From positions 124,001 through 188,000 of the forward strand of contig NZ_BDBD01000027.1 in assembly GCF_001612805.1 (NCBI RefSeq): a stretch of 64,000 bases of DNA. The letters are read 5' to 3'. The notes beneath the pieces were generated by a model. That model had not been told where the DNA came from, did no database searches, and saw nothing but the letters and a program-made list of their open reading frames with translations. Below, piece after piece: positions 8,842 to 17,863 of the stretch. This DNA is from Nocardia coubleae NBRC 108252. GTDB taxonomy: Bacteria; Actinomycetota; Actinomycetes; Mycobacteriales; Mycobacteriaceae. Positions within the stretch are counted from its first letter, which is position 1; each line of letters opens with the position of its first letter. The translations under genes and the position numbers were made by a program.

Positions 8842-9741
8842 ATGCAGGTGAAGAAGATTGTCGCGGCGCTCGGTGCGTCCGCGGCGATGTTGTCCGGAAT
8901 CGTTGTCGGCAGCGGGAGTGCCAGCGCGGCGCCTGCCTGCCCGAGTCTCTACGTCGTCGCCATTCCCGGCACCTGGGAGACCGGCATCGACAAGCCGCCG
9001 GGGCCCGGCATGCTGTCCGGCGTCACCAACGGGCTGCCGCGCAATGTCGACGTCGACTATGTGACCTACGCGGCGACCGCCTTCCCGTGGGAGGGCGATG
9101 TCTACGGCAATTCCAAGAAGCAGGCGGTGAATTCGGCGCGCGGCCTCATCTCGGCCAAGCTCGCGCAGTGCGGCGACACCAAGGCCGCCCTCGTCGGCTA
9201 CAGCCAGGGCGCCGACGCCGCGGGTGATCTCGCGGCCGAGATCGGCACCGGGCTCAGCACCATTCCGGCCGATCGGGTGGCCGCGGTCGGCCTGATCTCC
9301 GATCCGCGTCGCGCACCGGGCGACGTGCAGGTCGGCCCGCATGCCCAGGGCGCGGGCGCCGGTGGCGCGCGGCCCGGCGGCTTCGGCTGGCTCAGCGACC
9401 GCACCCGCACCATCTGCGCGGTCGACGACCTGTACTGCGCCACCGCGACCGACGATTTCGTCACCCGGTTCGCCGGCTTCCTGGCGCAGAGCTCGGACGC
9501 CAACCCGGCGAACATGTGGCGCTACCAGATCGAGGCGGGCGCGATCATGCAGGATCTGATGGCCCACGGCGGTGTGCCGGTGCTGCAGGCGCAGCTCTCG
9601 GACGCGGCGAACCAGAAGCGGGCCAAGGATCTCGAGCAGTTCTACAAGTCGCAGGCACACCACCTGTACGGCAGCTACTCGGTGGGTGGCGGACATACCG
9701 CCATCACCTGGATGCGCGACTGGATCGCCTCGCACGCCTGA
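8842..9741 (+). CDS. Secreted cutinase-family esterase
   Basis: A 299-residue alpha/beta-hydrolase of the cutinase-like (Culp/Cut) family, secreted lipases/esterases of mycolata. A Sec signal peptide is clear: a basic start (MQVKKIV), a hydrophobic core, and an SASA-APA cleavage region near residue 31. The nucleophile elbow GYSQGA puts the catalytic Ser at about residue 121. A DDLYC segment supplies the Asp with its family Cys, and GGGHTAI near the C-terminus supplies the His. ATG 8842 follows a GGAG site and starts directly at the signal peptide. An in-frame upstream GTG would bury it. It is a single-gene unit ended by a strong terminator. Substrate cannot be told from sequence. Confidence 0.88.
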   Translation: MQVKKIVAALGASAAMLSGIVVGSGSASAAPACPSLYVVAIPGTWETGIDKPPGPGMLSGVTNGLPRNVDVDYVTYAATAFPWEGDVYGNSKKQAVNSARGLISAKLAQCGDTKAALVGYSQGADAAGDLAAEIGTGLSTIPADRVAAVGLISDPRRAPGDVQVGPHAQGAGAGGARPGGFGWLSDRTRTICAVDDLYCATATDDFVTRFAGFLAQSSDANPANMWRYQIEAGAIMQDLMAHGGVPVLQAQLSDAANQKRAKDLEQFYKSQAHHLYGSYSVGGGHTAITWMRDWIASHA

Positions 9742-9754
9742 GTTTTCGCAGGTG

Positions 9755-9790
9755 AAGCCGGGTGCGGAAGTTTCTCGCACCCGGCTTTTC
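9755..9790. terminator. Bidirectional terminator
   Basis: A perfect 12-bp stem (9755-9766 with 9776-9787) with a 9-nt loop, followed by TTTC. It separates the convergent cutinase and histidine-phosphatase genes and overlaps the end of the latter. Confidence 0.8.
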
Positions 9791-10416
9791 TATGTGGTGC
9801 GGGTGAGGTTGCGCGGCAGCAGATCCCACACGTGGCCGGACTCGTTGATCGTCGCCGCCGTTCGGGCGCCGCTGCGCGAGTAGAGGATCCGGGTGATCGA
9901 GCAGTAGTCGACGGGGAAGGTGAGCGGACGGGCCAGGCCGAGGATGTCGGCGAGCAGCACGTTGACGACCCCGCCGTGGGCGAAGGCGACGACCGTCTCG
10001 GTGTGCGGGGTGGCGGCCACGAGTTGTTCCACGGCGTTCAGCACGCGGCGGGTGAAGGCGGGTCCGTCGATCTGCTCGGGCAGCAGACCGGCCTTGATCC
10101 GGGTGTAGGCGTCGGCGAATTCGGTCTTGGCGTCTTCGATCGGGATGTAGGCGGGCAGATCGCGGTCGTATTCGGCGAGATCGTCGATGATGTCGACGGG
10201 CAGGTCGCGGGCGAGCGCGGTCGGTGCGGCGGTATCGCGGGCGCGGCGCTGGGGGCTCGACACGATGCGGGTGATCTCGTGGGCGGCCAGCGCGGCAGGG
10301 ACCCGCTCGGCCTGACGGCGACCGATATCGGTGAGACCGGGATCGGCGGCGGTGGTACTTGCGACGACCTTGTCGGGCTGGGCATGACGCACGAGAATCA
10401 GCTGCACGTCACCCAC
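9790..10416 (-). CDS. Histidine phosphatase family protein
   Basis: A 208-residue member of the phosphoglycerate-mutase/histidine-phosphatase superfamily. The N-terminal LILVRHAQ contains the catalytic RHxx motif with the phospho-accepting His. VSSPQRRARDTA supplies the second conserved Arg region, and VVAFAHGGVVNVLL the second catalytic His. The start is GTG at 10416; a GTG three codons downstream is equally possible. It is transcribed away from the small membrane-protein gene and converges on the cutinase gene. Substrate unknown; many such proteins are broad-range phosphatases rather than true mutases. Confidence 0.85.
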   Translation of the reverse strand: MGDVQLILVRHAQPDKVVASTTAADPGLTDIGRRQAERVPAALAAHEITRIVSSPQRRARDTAAPTALARDLPVDIIDDLAEYDRDLPAYIPIEDAKTEFADAYTRIKAGLLPEQIDGPAFTRRVLNAVEQLVAATPHTETVVAFAHGGVVNVLLADILGLARPLTFPVDYCSITRILYSRSGARTAATINESGHVWDLLPRNLTRTT

Positions 10417-10509
10417 TGTGCCCCATGACGGGGCGTCTTGTCCGTCCAGGGCGGCAGAGTGCGGACCCGCGGCGCGCGTGTGCGCTGCCGCGAGCCCGGC
10501 GACATCAGA

Positions 10510-10818
10510 TCATGGCTGGCCGTACGGCGGCTGACCGTAAGGCGGCTGACCACCCTGACCCGGGCCGCCGCCGTAGGGCGGCTGGTTCGGCGGCTGGTCG
10601 TTCTTCTTCTTGTTCTTGAGCATGAAGACGAGGCCGACGATGGCGAGGACGACCAGCAGGCAGCACACGCCGCCGATGATGAGACCCTTGCTGCTCTTCT
10701 TGCCCTTCTTCTTCGCGGCCAGTTCGGTGACCAGGTCCGAGCCGGCGAGCGTGTCGATGCTGCCCGCGAGCACCTGTGGGTCGACCAGTGCGGCCGATGT
10801 CAGCAGGTCAAGGTACAT
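10510..10818 (-). CDS. Small single-pass membrane protein with Pro/Gly/Tyr-rich tail
   Basis: A ~102-residue protein I do not recognise. The first ~40 residues are mildly hydrophobic (MYLDLLTSAALVDPQVLAGS). A basic stretch (AAKKKGKKSSKG) and one strong transmembrane helix (LIIGGVCCLLVVLAIVGLVF) follow, then KNKKK and a low-complexity tail (PPNQPPYGGGPGQGGQPPYG) with repeated QPPYG. ATG 10818 was chosen because GGGGAAG lies just upstream; ATG 10830 would add four residues. It lies 162 bp downstream of the lysX stop on the same strand. The positive charges flanking the helix suggest a cytoplasmic N-terminus is not certain. Confidence 0.6.
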   Translation of the reverse strand: MYLDLLTSAALVDPQVLAGSIDTLAGSDLVTELAAKKKGKKSSKGLIIGGVCCLLVVLAIVGLVFMLKNKKKNDQPPNQPPYGGGPGQGGQPPYGQPPYGQP

Positions 10819-10980
10819 ATTCTTCCCCATCCGATGGTGTGTTGTCCCGGCATCCTCCCGGTGCCGGAACATCCGAGAGTACTGCTGTCGCTGCGAGTTT
10901 CGTTCGGAAAACCGCAGGACGCAGTGGTTCATCGCTGTGTCGCGCAAGATCGTTTACAGCCGAGATCCGTGTACCCGATT

Positions 10981-13900
10981 TCAGCGCGGTTTCACCAACG
11001 GAAACGGCAGAGTCTCGCGGATGCCGCGTCCGGTGATGAACATGACCACCCGGTCGACCCCGATACCGAGGCCGCCGGTCGGCGGCATGGCGTGTTCGAG
11101 GGCCTGCAAGAAGTCCTCGTCGAGCTCCATCGCCTCGGGGTCGCCACCGGCGGCGAGCATGGACTGTTCGGTGAGGCGGCGTCGCTGTTCGACGGGGTCG
11201 GTGAGCTCGCTGTAGGCGGTGCCGAGCTCGACTCCCCAGGCCACCAGATCCCAGCGTTCGGTCACGCCCGCGGTGCTGCGGTGGGACCGGGTCAGGGGTG
11301 AGACCGAGGTGGGAAAATCCAGGTAAAACGTCGGCTCGGTGGTTTTCGCCTCCACCAGGTGCTCGTACATCTCCAGCACCACCTGGCCTGCGTCCCAGCC
11401 GCGCTGATAGGTGACACCGGCCGTGTCGCACAGCTCCCGCAGACGGGTGAGGTCGGTCGCGGCGGTCACCTCGGTGCCGAGGGCCTCCGACAGCGCGCCG
11501 TGCACCGTGCGCACCCGCCATTCGCCGGAGATGTCGACCTCGGTGCCGTCGGGGCGCAGCACCACCTCGGCGCCGTTGGCCGCGACCGCCGCGTCCTGGA
11601 TCAGACGGCGGCACAGCTGCATCATCCGCAGATAGTCGCTGTGCGCCTCGTACGCCTCGAGCATGGTGAATTCCGGGTTGTGGCTGTAGTCGACGCCTTC
11701 GTTGCGGAAGGTCCGCCCGATCTCGAACACCTTCTCGATCCCGCCGACGCACAGCCGTTTGAGATACAGCTCGGGCGCGATGCGCAGGTACAGGTCCAGG
11801 TCGTAGGCGTTGATGTGGGTGCGGAACGGGGTGGCGTTGGCGCCGCCGTGAACCTGCTGCAGGATCGGTGTCTCCACCTCGAGGAAACCCCAGTCGTGCA
11901 GTGACTCGCGCAGCGAGTGCAGGACGGCGCTGCGTTTGGCGAGCAGTTCGCGGCTGTCGGCGTTGATCGCCATGTCGACGTAGCGGCGCCGGACCTTGGC
12001 CTCCGGATCGGTGAGGCCACGCCATTTGTCGGGAAGCGGGTGCAGGCACTTGCCGTTCATCCGCCAGTCCTGGGCCAGCAGCGACAGTTCGCCGCGTCTG
12101 CTCGTGCCGATCCGGCCGCTCACCTCGATGAGGTCACCGAGGTCGAAGTCGGCGCTGAATTCGCCCGCGCGTGCACCGACCCGTTCGCGGTCGATGAGCA
12201 GCTGGATATCACCGGTCCAGTCGCGGACCACCGCGAAGATCACCCCGCCGTAGTCGCGGATGCGGGTGATCCGACCGGCCACGCGCACGGTTGTCCCGTG
12301 CGGGCAGCGGCGTGCGTCGGCGATGGTGTGGGTGGGTGGATAGGCGGCGGGGTAGGGGTCGACGCCGCTCGCGGCGAGGCGGTCGAGGGTGGTCATCCGC
12401 ACGCGGACCTGTTCGGGACGGCGGGGGCCGGACTCCTCGCCGGCGTCGATGTCGTCGGGAGCGCTGCCGTCGGCGTGCAGGCCGGTGACCGTCGCCGGAA
12501 CGGCGGGCGTTGTCCCGGTGTGGACAGCCGGGTCGGGTTGTGGGCCCAGGCGCGGCAGGAACCCTTCGGCCAGTCCGCTCGCCATCGCGACCCGTGGCAG
12601 TTGCCTGCGGTCCTCGTACAGGAAGAACCGTGGCACCCAGCGCGGGTGGTACTTCACGTTCGAGCGGTACAGCGCCTCGAGCTGCCACCAGCGCGAGAAG
12701 AACAGCAGCACACCGCGCCACGCGCGCAGCACCGGTCCGGCACCGATGCGGCCGCCCTCGGCGAACACCGAGCGGAAAACCGCGAAATTCAGCGAGATCC
12801 TGGTGATGCCGTACTGATCGGCATCGAGGGCGAGCTGCGAGATCATCAGCTCCATCACGCCGTTGGGGCTCGCGGGATCACGGCGCATCAGTTCCAGTGA
12901 CACCCCCGTGCGTCCCCACGGCACGAACGAGAGCATCGCGTGGACCCGTTCGTCGTGGTCGATGGCCTCGACCAGCAGGCAGTCGCCGTCGAGTGGGTCG
13001 CCGAGGCGGCCGAGCGCCATCGAGAAACCGCGTTCGGTCTCGGTGTCGCGCCAGGCGTCGGCGCGCGCGATCACCTCGGCGAATTCGGCAGGCGATATCT
13101 CGCTCGCCCGGCGCACCCTGATTCCGAAGCCGTTCTTGCGCAATCTGTTCGCGGCTTGGCGCACGGGCTTCATGGCGGGGCCAGCCAGCGAAAATGTGCG
13201 GGTGTCGAGCACGGCTTCGTCGCCGAGGCGCAGCGCCGACAGACCCGCCTGCTGATACGTCAGCGCGCCCTGCTCGCTGGCACCCATCACCGCCGGTGCC
13301 CAGCCGAAGCGGTCGGCCTGCTCGAGCCAGGCCCGGACAGCTTGCGGCCAGCCCTGTTTCGGCCCGATCGGATCACCGGCCGCCAGGCAGACGCCCAGCT
13401 CCACGCGATAGGTGATAGCCGCCTTGCCGTTCGGGGCGAAGACGACCGCGCGGTCGCGGCGGGTGGCGAAGTAGCCGAGCGAGTCGTCCACGTCGCCGGT
13501 CGCGAGGAGGCCGCGCAGCGCGGACTCGTCGAGCGCGGTCATGGCGTTGTCCGCCCGTTGCGACCGCAGCAGCACGATCACGGCGGCGATCAGCGCGAGG
13601 GCGCCGAGCAGGCCGAGCACGAAATCCACCCAGCCCGGCGGGCGCCCGTCGAAGTGTTCGTTGTCGACCAGGACGGCCGCGGTCACCCGCGACACCGCCC
13701 ACAGCGGTCGCTGCGCACCACGCGGCAGCGAACCGGGGAACAGCTCGACCAGACCCCAACCCAGCAGGCACCCGAACGCACAGCCGCCGACCAGCACCGC
13801 GAGCGCCTTGCGCACCGCACCCGGCCGCACCCGGGTGTAGAACTCCGCGCGGGCGGCGATCAGGATCGCCAGCACCACACCGTGCACGACGAACGCCACC

Positions 13901-14268
13901 AGCGGATCCAGCTCCCGCGTGCTCGCGTAGTCGACGATGTTGGTGATCGCGTACAGCGTCAGATAGATGACGAGCAACCACCACGCCACCCGTTTGCGGC
14001 TCGCCGCCGCACCGGCCAGCAACCCGACGACCAGCGCCCACACCAGGCTCGTGTCGGGCGCGTCGAAATAGTGGGTGTCCACATAATCGCGCGGCACCTC
14101 GGTGAGCTGCCGCAACCCCGGTGACAGGCTCCAGAGCGCGCACAGCACCGCGAACACGCCGAGCACCAGCCCGGTGATGTGCGGTACCTCGGAGAACCTG
14201 CCGTGCGCGCGATGGGGCACCCGGTCGACAGAGCTGCTGGGGTGTTGCTCGGCCCGCGTGGAAGTCAC
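10981..14268 (-). CDS. lysX: Bifunctional lysylphosphatidylglycerol synthetase/lysine-tRNA ligase LysX
   Basis: A 1,095-residue fusion that charges tRNA-Lys and transfers lysine to phosphatidylglycerol, making the membrane less anionic. In M. tuberculosis LysX this gives resistance to cationic peptides. Order of domains: six transmembrane helices (residues ~30-235), a cytosolic aminoacyl-transferase domain of the MprF/DUF2156 type (~245-590, e.g. LNFAVFRSVFAEGG), an OB-fold anticodon-binding domain (~650-740) and a class II LysRS catalytic domain (~760-1095) with motif 2 (FEIGRTFRNEGVDYSHNPEF) and motif 3 (GLGIGVDRVVMFITG). The start is GTG 14268. It is divergent from the S4 gene across 112 bp. 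Full length, with no visible defect. Confidence 0.95.
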   Translation of the reverse strand: MTSTRAEQHPSSSVDRVPHRAHGRFSEVPHITGLVLGVFAVLCALWSLSPGLRQLTEVPRDYVDTHYFDAPDTSLVWALVVGLLAGAAASRKRVAWWLLVIYLTLYAITNIVDYASTRELDPLVAFVVHGVVLAILIAARAEFYTRVRPGAVRKALAVLVGGCAFGCLLGWGLVELFPGSLPRGAQRPLWAVSRVTAAVLVDNEHFDGRPPGWVDFVLGLLGALALIAAVIVLLRSQRADNAMTALDESALRGLLATGDVDDSLGYFATRRDRAVVFAPNGKAAITYRVELGVCLAAGDPIGPKQGWPQAVRAWLEQADRFGWAPAVMGASEQGALTYQQAGLSALRLGDEAVLDTRTFSLAGPAMKPVRQAANRLRKNGFGIRVRRASEISPAEFAEVIARADAWRDTETERGFSMALGRLGDPLDGDCLLVEAIDHDERVHAMLSFVPWGRTGVSLELMRRDPASPNGVMELMISQLALDADQYGITRISLNFAVFRSVFAEGGRIGAGPVLRAWRGVLLFFSRWWQLEALYRSNVKYHPRWVPRFFLYEDRRQLPRVAMASGLAEGFLPRLGPQPDPAVHTGTTPAVPATVTGLHADGSAPDDIDAGEESGPRRPEQVRVRMTTLDRLAASGVDPYPAAYPPTHTIADARRCPHGTTVRVAGRITRIRDYGGVIFAVVRDWTGDIQLLIDRERVGARAGEFSADFDLGDLIEVSGRIGTSRRGELSLLAQDWRMNGKCLHPLPDKWRGLTDPEAKVRRRYVDMAINADSRELLAKRSAVLHSLRESLHDWGFLEVETPILQQVHGGANATPFRTHINAYDLDLYLRIAPELYLKRLCVGGIEKVFEIGRTFRNEGVDYSHNPEFTMLEAYEAHSDYLRMMQLCRRLIQDAAVAANGAEVVLRPDGTEVDISGEWRVRTVHGALSEALGTEVTAATDLTRLRELCDTAGVTYQRGWDAGQVVLEMYEHLVEAKTTEPTFYLDFPTSVSPLTRSHRSTAGVTERWDLVAWGVELGTAYSELTDPVEQRRRLTEQSMLAAGGDPEAMELDEDFLQALEHAMPPTGGLGIGVDRVVMFITGRGIRETLPFPLVKPR

Positions 14269-14380
14269 CGATCCAGTGTGCGTGCCCGCGGGTGCGAACC
14301 GCAGGGGGTCGCCGACGGCGTGTTCGTCACCGTGGGGCCCGGTGGACTACCGGATTTCCCGACGGGGTAAGTATTAGCGC

Positions 14381-14602
14381 ATGTCGGAACCAGTGGACGT
14401 GCCGATCGATGACGAGGTCATCCGGCTCGGGCAATTCCTCAAACTGGCCAACCTGATCGATTCCGGTTCGGAGGCCAAGTCGGTGATCGCCCAGGGTCTG
14501 GTCCGGGTCAACGACGAGGTGGAACTGCGCCGCGGCAGGCAACTGCAGGTCGGCGACGTGGTTGTCCTAGCCGGACACAAAGTGCGGGTCAGCGAGGGCT
14601 GA
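14381..14602 (+). CDS. S4-domain RNA-binding protein (YbcJ-like)
   Basis: A 73-residue protein consisting of one S4 RNA-binding domain (IRLGQFLKLANLIDSGSEAK, then VRVNDEVELRRGRQLQVGDVV). It resembles the free-standing YbcJ/RqcP-type S4 proteins that bind structured RNA or ribosomal complexes. A TAAGTA element 7 nt before ATG 14381 suggests a leaderless transcript. It is divergent from lysX. The stop codon lies inside an 11-bp hairpin that separates it from the convergent rraA-like gene. Confidence 0.85.
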   Translation: MSEPVDVPIDDEVIRLGQFLKLANLIDSGSEAKSVIAQGLVRVNDEVELRRGRQLQVGDVVVLAGHKVRVSEG

Positions 14603-14609
14603 CCCGCAC
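14582..14609. terminator. Hairpin spanning the S4-gene stop codon
   Basis: A perfect 11-bp stem (14582-14592 with 14599-14609) with a 6-nt loop. It includes the TGA of the S4 gene and lies 13 nt from the stop of the convergent rraA-like gene. It lacks a T-run. Confidence 0.5.
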
Positions 14610-14622
14610 CCTGTGCGAGTTC

Positions 14623-15111
14623 TCAGTCCTCCGCGCGGACGACGACGCCGTCGTGGTCGCTGTAGAGCATCTCGCCCGGCACGAAGGTGATGCCGCCGAA
14701 CTCCACCGGCACGTCGCGTTCGCCGCTGCCGGTCTGGGTGCTCTTGCGCGGGTTGGTGCCCAGCGCCTTCACCCCGATGTCGAGGGTGCGCAGGATGGCC
14801 GAGTCGCGCACGGCGCCGTTGACGACGACGCCCGCCCAGCCGTTGTCCACGCCGCGGCCCGCGATGATGTCGCCGACCAGCGCGGTGTGCACGCTCGCCC
14901 CGCCGTCGACGACCAGCACCTTGCCCTCGCCCGGCTCGCCGAGGGTCTGCTTGACCAGCAGGTTGTCCTGGAAGCAACGGATCGTGGTGATCCGCCCGGC
15001 GAACGCTTGACGGCCACCGAACTGGATGAACTGGGTATCGCAGCTGCGGATCTCGGGGCCGATCTCATCGGCCAGATCGGCGGTTGCCACTACATTCGCT
15101 GATTCGGTCAT
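14623..15111 (-). CDS. rraA: RraA-like protein (RNase E regulator / HMG aldolase family)
   Basis: A 162-residue RraA/MenG-family protein. Members either inhibit RNase E or are class II 4-hydroxy-4-methyl-2-oxoglutarate aldolases. Visible are the N-terminal TADLADEIG, VVDGGASVHTALVGD, and VVVNGAVRDSAILR with the Arg-Asp pair used by the aldolases to bind substrate and metal. GTNPRKSTQTGSGERDVPV and GEMLYSDHDGVVV follow. It is the last gene of a seven-gene minus-strand run, 13 bp after the SRPBCC gene. Regulator versus aldolase cannot be decided from sequence alone. Confidence 0.88.
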   Translation of the reverse strand: MTESANVVATADLADEIGPEIRSCDTQFIQFGGRQAFAGRITTIRCFQDNLLVKQTLGEPGEGKVLVVDGGASVHTALVGDIIAGRGVDNGWAGVVVNGAVRDSAILRTLDIGVKALGTNPRKSTQTGSGERDVPVEFGGITFVPGEMLYSDHDGVVVRAED

Positions 15112-15124
15112 GACGCCGATTGTG

Positions 15125-15580
15125 TCAGGTGGTCGGGCGGTGGGCCTTCTCGATCTCGCTGATGAGGGCCTCGGTGGTGTGTTTCACGGCGATCTTGATG
15201 AACGGTTCGATGGTCCGGCCGAGCATCTTGCCCGCGATACCGCCGGGAACGAAGTACTGGATGTGCGCGTCGATGGTGCTGGTGTCGGCGCCCTTGGGCG
15301 TGAAGACGAATGTCGAGAGGATCTCGAATCCCTTGATCGACTTGGTGCCGATCACCGAGCCCTCCTCCCAGCGCACCACTTCGATGCGGGAGGTGAGCGA
15401 GGCGGGGCCGAGCTTCATCTTCCCGTCGAACTTCGCGCCCACACCTTCGGTCTGTTCGGTGACCGGGGTGAAGGACTCGATGCCGTACCAGAATTTCGGC
15501 AGGTTGCGATAGTCGTTGACAAAGGCGAATGCCGTCTCGGCCGGCGCTGCGCAGTCTTCGACAATCCTCACGTCGCTCAT
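15125..15580 (-). CDS. SRPBCC (START-like) family protein
   Basis: A 151-residue SRPBCC/polyketide-cyclase-like protein. It starts with the usual strand 'VRIVEDCAAPAETAFAFVND' and the helix-grip pattern 'YRNLPKFWYGIESFTPV'. A long C-terminal helix (GRTIEPFIKIAVKHTTEALI) would close the ligand pocket. There is no signal peptide. These proteins bind hydrophobic ligands, and the ligand here is unknown. It sits between copD (30 bp upstream) and rraA (13 bp downstream) on the same strand, so it is probably co-transcribed, though a link to copper is not evident. Confidence 0.8.
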   Translation of the reverse strand: MSDVRIVEDCAAPAETAFAFVNDYRNLPKFWYGIESFTPVTEQTEGVGAKFDGKMKLGPASLTSRIEVVRWEEGSVIGTKSIKGFEILSTFVFTPKGADTSTIDAHIQYFVPGGIAGKMLGRTIEPFIKIAVKHTTEALISEIEKAHRPTT

Positions 15581-15610
15581 ACCGGCAACTGTAATGCGTT
15601 TGTATGGCGT

Positions 15611-16531
15611 CTAAGCGGTCACGGCCAGCGTGGCGGCCAAGCCGAGCGCCACCGCCATGAGCGTCACCTCGATCGCCGCGTTGCGGACCGACACGTCGGC
15701 GGTGACGCGGTGCTCGGCGGCCCGGCCCACCCAGGTGCGCCGCCACCACCAGCCGAGCCCGGCGAGCATCGCGAGCACGACCACCTTGGCCAGCATGATC
15801 CGTCCGTAGCCGGTGGTCACCAGGGCCGGCACCGAGCCGAGGCGGACGAGGCCGTCGATGAGCCCGGTCACCGCGATCACCGCGACCAGCGGCGCGGCGG
15901 CGGTCGAGTAGCGGGGCAGCGCGTTCGCCCAGCCGCCGCGCGTGCGCACCACGAGTGCCAGCGCGAGCAGCAGCCCGAACCACGCCGCCGCGGCCAGGGC
16001 GTGCACTGCGACGAGCACCGATCCGAGCACCTGCTGCGACATGTGCCCGGTGATGGGTCGCAGGGCGAGCGCGACCGCCGCGAACACCAGGACCAGGTCG
16101 GCCGAGGCGTCGTCGGGCCTGCGGAACGCCCACGCGGCGTAGCAGGCGACGGCGGCGGTGCAGAACAGGATGGCGATCCCGATCTGCCCGCCGCTGAGCC
16201 TGCCGAGGAACGTGCCGAATTCGCCCGCGGCGAGTTCGTGCACCGGCACGCCGACGATGTCCGCCGCCTCGCACACGAGCAGGGTGAACTCGGCGCCCAG
16301 CCAGATCGTGGCCAGCACCGCGACCGGCCGCCACGCCACCGCGAGCCGGTGGTCGAGCCGGGGCAGCGCGGTCAACCCGAGCACCGTCGCGCCCGCGCCG
16401 TCGGCGATTACCCGCGCACCCGCCGCCGCCGGGAAACCGCCGGTCCGGCGCAGTATCCAGGCGAGCACCACCCCGGCGAGCGCGGCGACGACGACCGGAC
16501 CGAGCACTCGCCACCGGCCTCCGGTCGTCAT
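15611..16531 (-). CDS. copD: CopD-family copper-resistance membrane protein
   Basis: A 306-residue polytopic membrane protein with about eight hydrophobic helices (for example WRVLGPVVVAALAGVVLAWI, VLVAVHALAAAAWFGLLLAL, IMLAKVVVLAMLAGLGWWW). The conserved 'VHALAAAAWFGLL' and 'GYGRIMLAKV' segments are CopD hallmarks. CopD is thought to move copper across the membrane together with periplasmic CopC. It starts 6 bp after the copC stop. The run ycnI-copC-copD is a common actinobacterial copper cassette. Confidence 0.85.
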   Translation of the reverse strand: MTTGGRWRVLGPVVVAALAGVVLAWILRRTGGFPAAAGARVIADGAGATVLGLTALPRLDHRLAVAWRPVAVLATIWLGAEFTLLVCEAADIVGVPVHELAAGEFGTFLGRLSGGQIGIAILFCTAAVACYAAWAFRRPDDASADLVLVFAAVALALRPITGHMSQQVLGSVLVAVHALAAAAWFGLLLALALVVRTRGGWANALPRYSTAAAPLVAVIAVTGLIDGLVRLGSVPALVTTGYGRIMLAKVVVLAMLAGLGWWWRRTWVGRAAEHRVTADVSVRNAAIEVTLMAVALGLAATLAVTA

Positions 16532-16537
16532 CCGCGG

Positions 16538-17173
16538 CTACTTCTTGCGGCCGGTACCGAGCAGCGCCACCGCGAGACCGACGCCGAACAGCACGACACC
16601 ACCGGCGACGAACACCCACACGGGCACGCCACCGGACTCCTCGCCGTCGGAGCCCTCGTCCTCGCCCGGCTTGGCGCCCGGTGTCCCGGTGCCTTCCTTG
16701 GTAAGGGTGAAGGTCCGCGTCCCGCTGACGGGATGACCGTCGGCGGAGGTCACCCGGAACGCCATGGTGTATTCGCCGACCGGCCCGAGTTCACCCACTT
16801 CCACGCTCACCGTGCGACCTTCGACCACCGGCTTGCCCTTGGACCACAGGCGCCCGTCCGGACCGACCACCGTCAGCGACGGAAACGTCTGCTGCAGTTC
16901 CTCGTTGAAGGTGATGCTCGCGCGTGCGGGGCCTGCCTCGATCGACGAACCGTCCTCGGGAACACTGCTCACGGCACCGGAGTGCGCGTTCGCGATGCCG
17001 GTCGCGCCGAAGATCAGGGCGAACAGGCCGGCGACCAGGGTGACGGCGAACCGCCGCGCCAGGCGCCGCCGTGCCGATCGATTGATCTCGGCCACAACCT
17101 CGTTCGGCACGACGACCTGGGGCGAGGTCTGTCGCGAGCGCCCGGACACCGCAGGAGTCTGACAGCGTTCCAT
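16538..17173 (-). CDS. copC: CopC-domain copper-binding protein, membrane-anchored
   Basis: A 211-residue CopC homologue. A long N-terminal region with a hydrophobic signal (FAVTLVAGLFALIFGATGIANA) precedes a mature N-terminal His (HSGAVSSVPEDGSSI), the CopC copper ligand. The beta-barrel follows (RASITFNEELQQTFPSLTV to FRVTSADGHPVSGTRTF, with the conserved D-G-H ligand segment), then an acidic Gly/Glu linker and one C-terminal helix (VWVFVAGGVVLFGVGLAVAL). It should sit on the outer face of the membrane. ATG 17173 overlaps the ycnI stop (ATGA-type); a GTG one codon upstream is possible. Confidence 0.88.
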   Translation of the reverse strand: MERCQTPAVSGRSRQTSPQVVVPNEVVAEINRSARRRLARRFAVTLVAGLFALIFGATGIANAHSGAVSSVPEDGSSIEAGPARASITFNEELQQTFPSLTVVGPDGRLWSKGKPVVEGRTVSVEVGELGPVGEYTMAFRVTSADGHPVSGTRTFTLTKEGTGTPGAKPGEDEGSDGEESGGVPVWVFVAGGVVLFGVGLAVALLGTGRKK

Positions 17174-17823
17174 CACGACTTCCTCGACCGCGCGACGAGC
17201 CCGAGACCGAGCGCGGCGGCGAACAGGCCGAGCGCCAGGCCGATACCGCCGGTCCAGCGAGCCACCGAGTCGGACTCCGCTTCGGCGGGCTCGTCGGTGG
17301 CGACGTGGTGGTCACCGCCGTCGGAACCACCCGATTCGCTGAGTGCCAGGGTGGGCGCGGGGTATTCGGGCTCGGCGCCGCCCGTGCTCGGCTGATCCCA
17401 GGCGACGACCTTGCCGTCGCTGTAGGTCTGCCGCGCGGGGAAGGTCACCTCGTCCTGGGTGGGCAGCGGTCCGAGCGAGAGCACGAAACGCTGGAACTGG
17501 CCCGGTCCGACACCGGGGTTGCCCGGCTCGGCGGTCCAGGCGACGGCCACCGCCTCGCCCTTGTCGTTGCGTTCGATGCGCGAGGACCAGCCCGGCATCG
17601 GTTCGGTGCGAACGCTTTTCAGGTTCGGCACGGTGACGCTCACCGAGGTGGTGGAGGCGGTGTCGGATTCGTTGGGCACCTTGAAGGTGGCAACGGTGTA
17701 CTTGCCCTTGGCGGCGCCTGGCGCGTCGACGGTGACGTGCGCCGCCGCCGAACCGCAGGCGGCGAGCACGAGTGCGGCCGCGAGACCGGCCGTTGCCGTC
17801 CCACGGGTGATGAAGTTGTGCAT
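17173..17823 (-). CDS. ycnI: YcnI-type copper-binding protein (DUF1775)
   Basis: A 216-residue DUF1775/YcnI protein. The signal region ends GSAAAHVTVDAPGAAKGKY. Cleavage before His would expose the N-terminal His that starts the monocopper site in B. subtilis YcnI. An overlapping lipobox (LVLAAC) is also present, so lipidation is possible. The domain is followed by an acidic, His-containing linker (GGDHHVATDEPAEAES) and a C-terminal transmembrane helix. ATG 17823 has AGAAGG upstream; longer in-frame starts lack a signal peptide. It begins the ycnI-copC-copD cassette. Confidence 0.88.
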   Translation of the reverse strand: MHNFITRGTATAGLAAALVLAACGSAAAHVTVDAPGAAKGKYTVATFKVPNESDTASTTSVSVTVPNLKSVRTEPMPGWSSRIERNDKGEAVAVAWTAEPGNPGVGPGQFQRFVLSLGPLPTQDEVTFPARQTYSDGKVVAWDQPSTGGAEPEYPAPTLALSESGGSDGGDHHVATDEPAEAESDSVARWTGGIGLALGLFAAALGLGLVARSRKS

Positions 17824-17863
17824 GGAATGCCTTCTGTCCGAAGAGTTCTGATGTCGAGTGAGA

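Noticed and set aside
15026..17395. A 789-codon plus-strand open frame opposite the copper cassette
   Set aside because: It runs through four real genes on the other strand, and its product is low-complexity (Arg/His/Gly/Glu-rich) without motifs.
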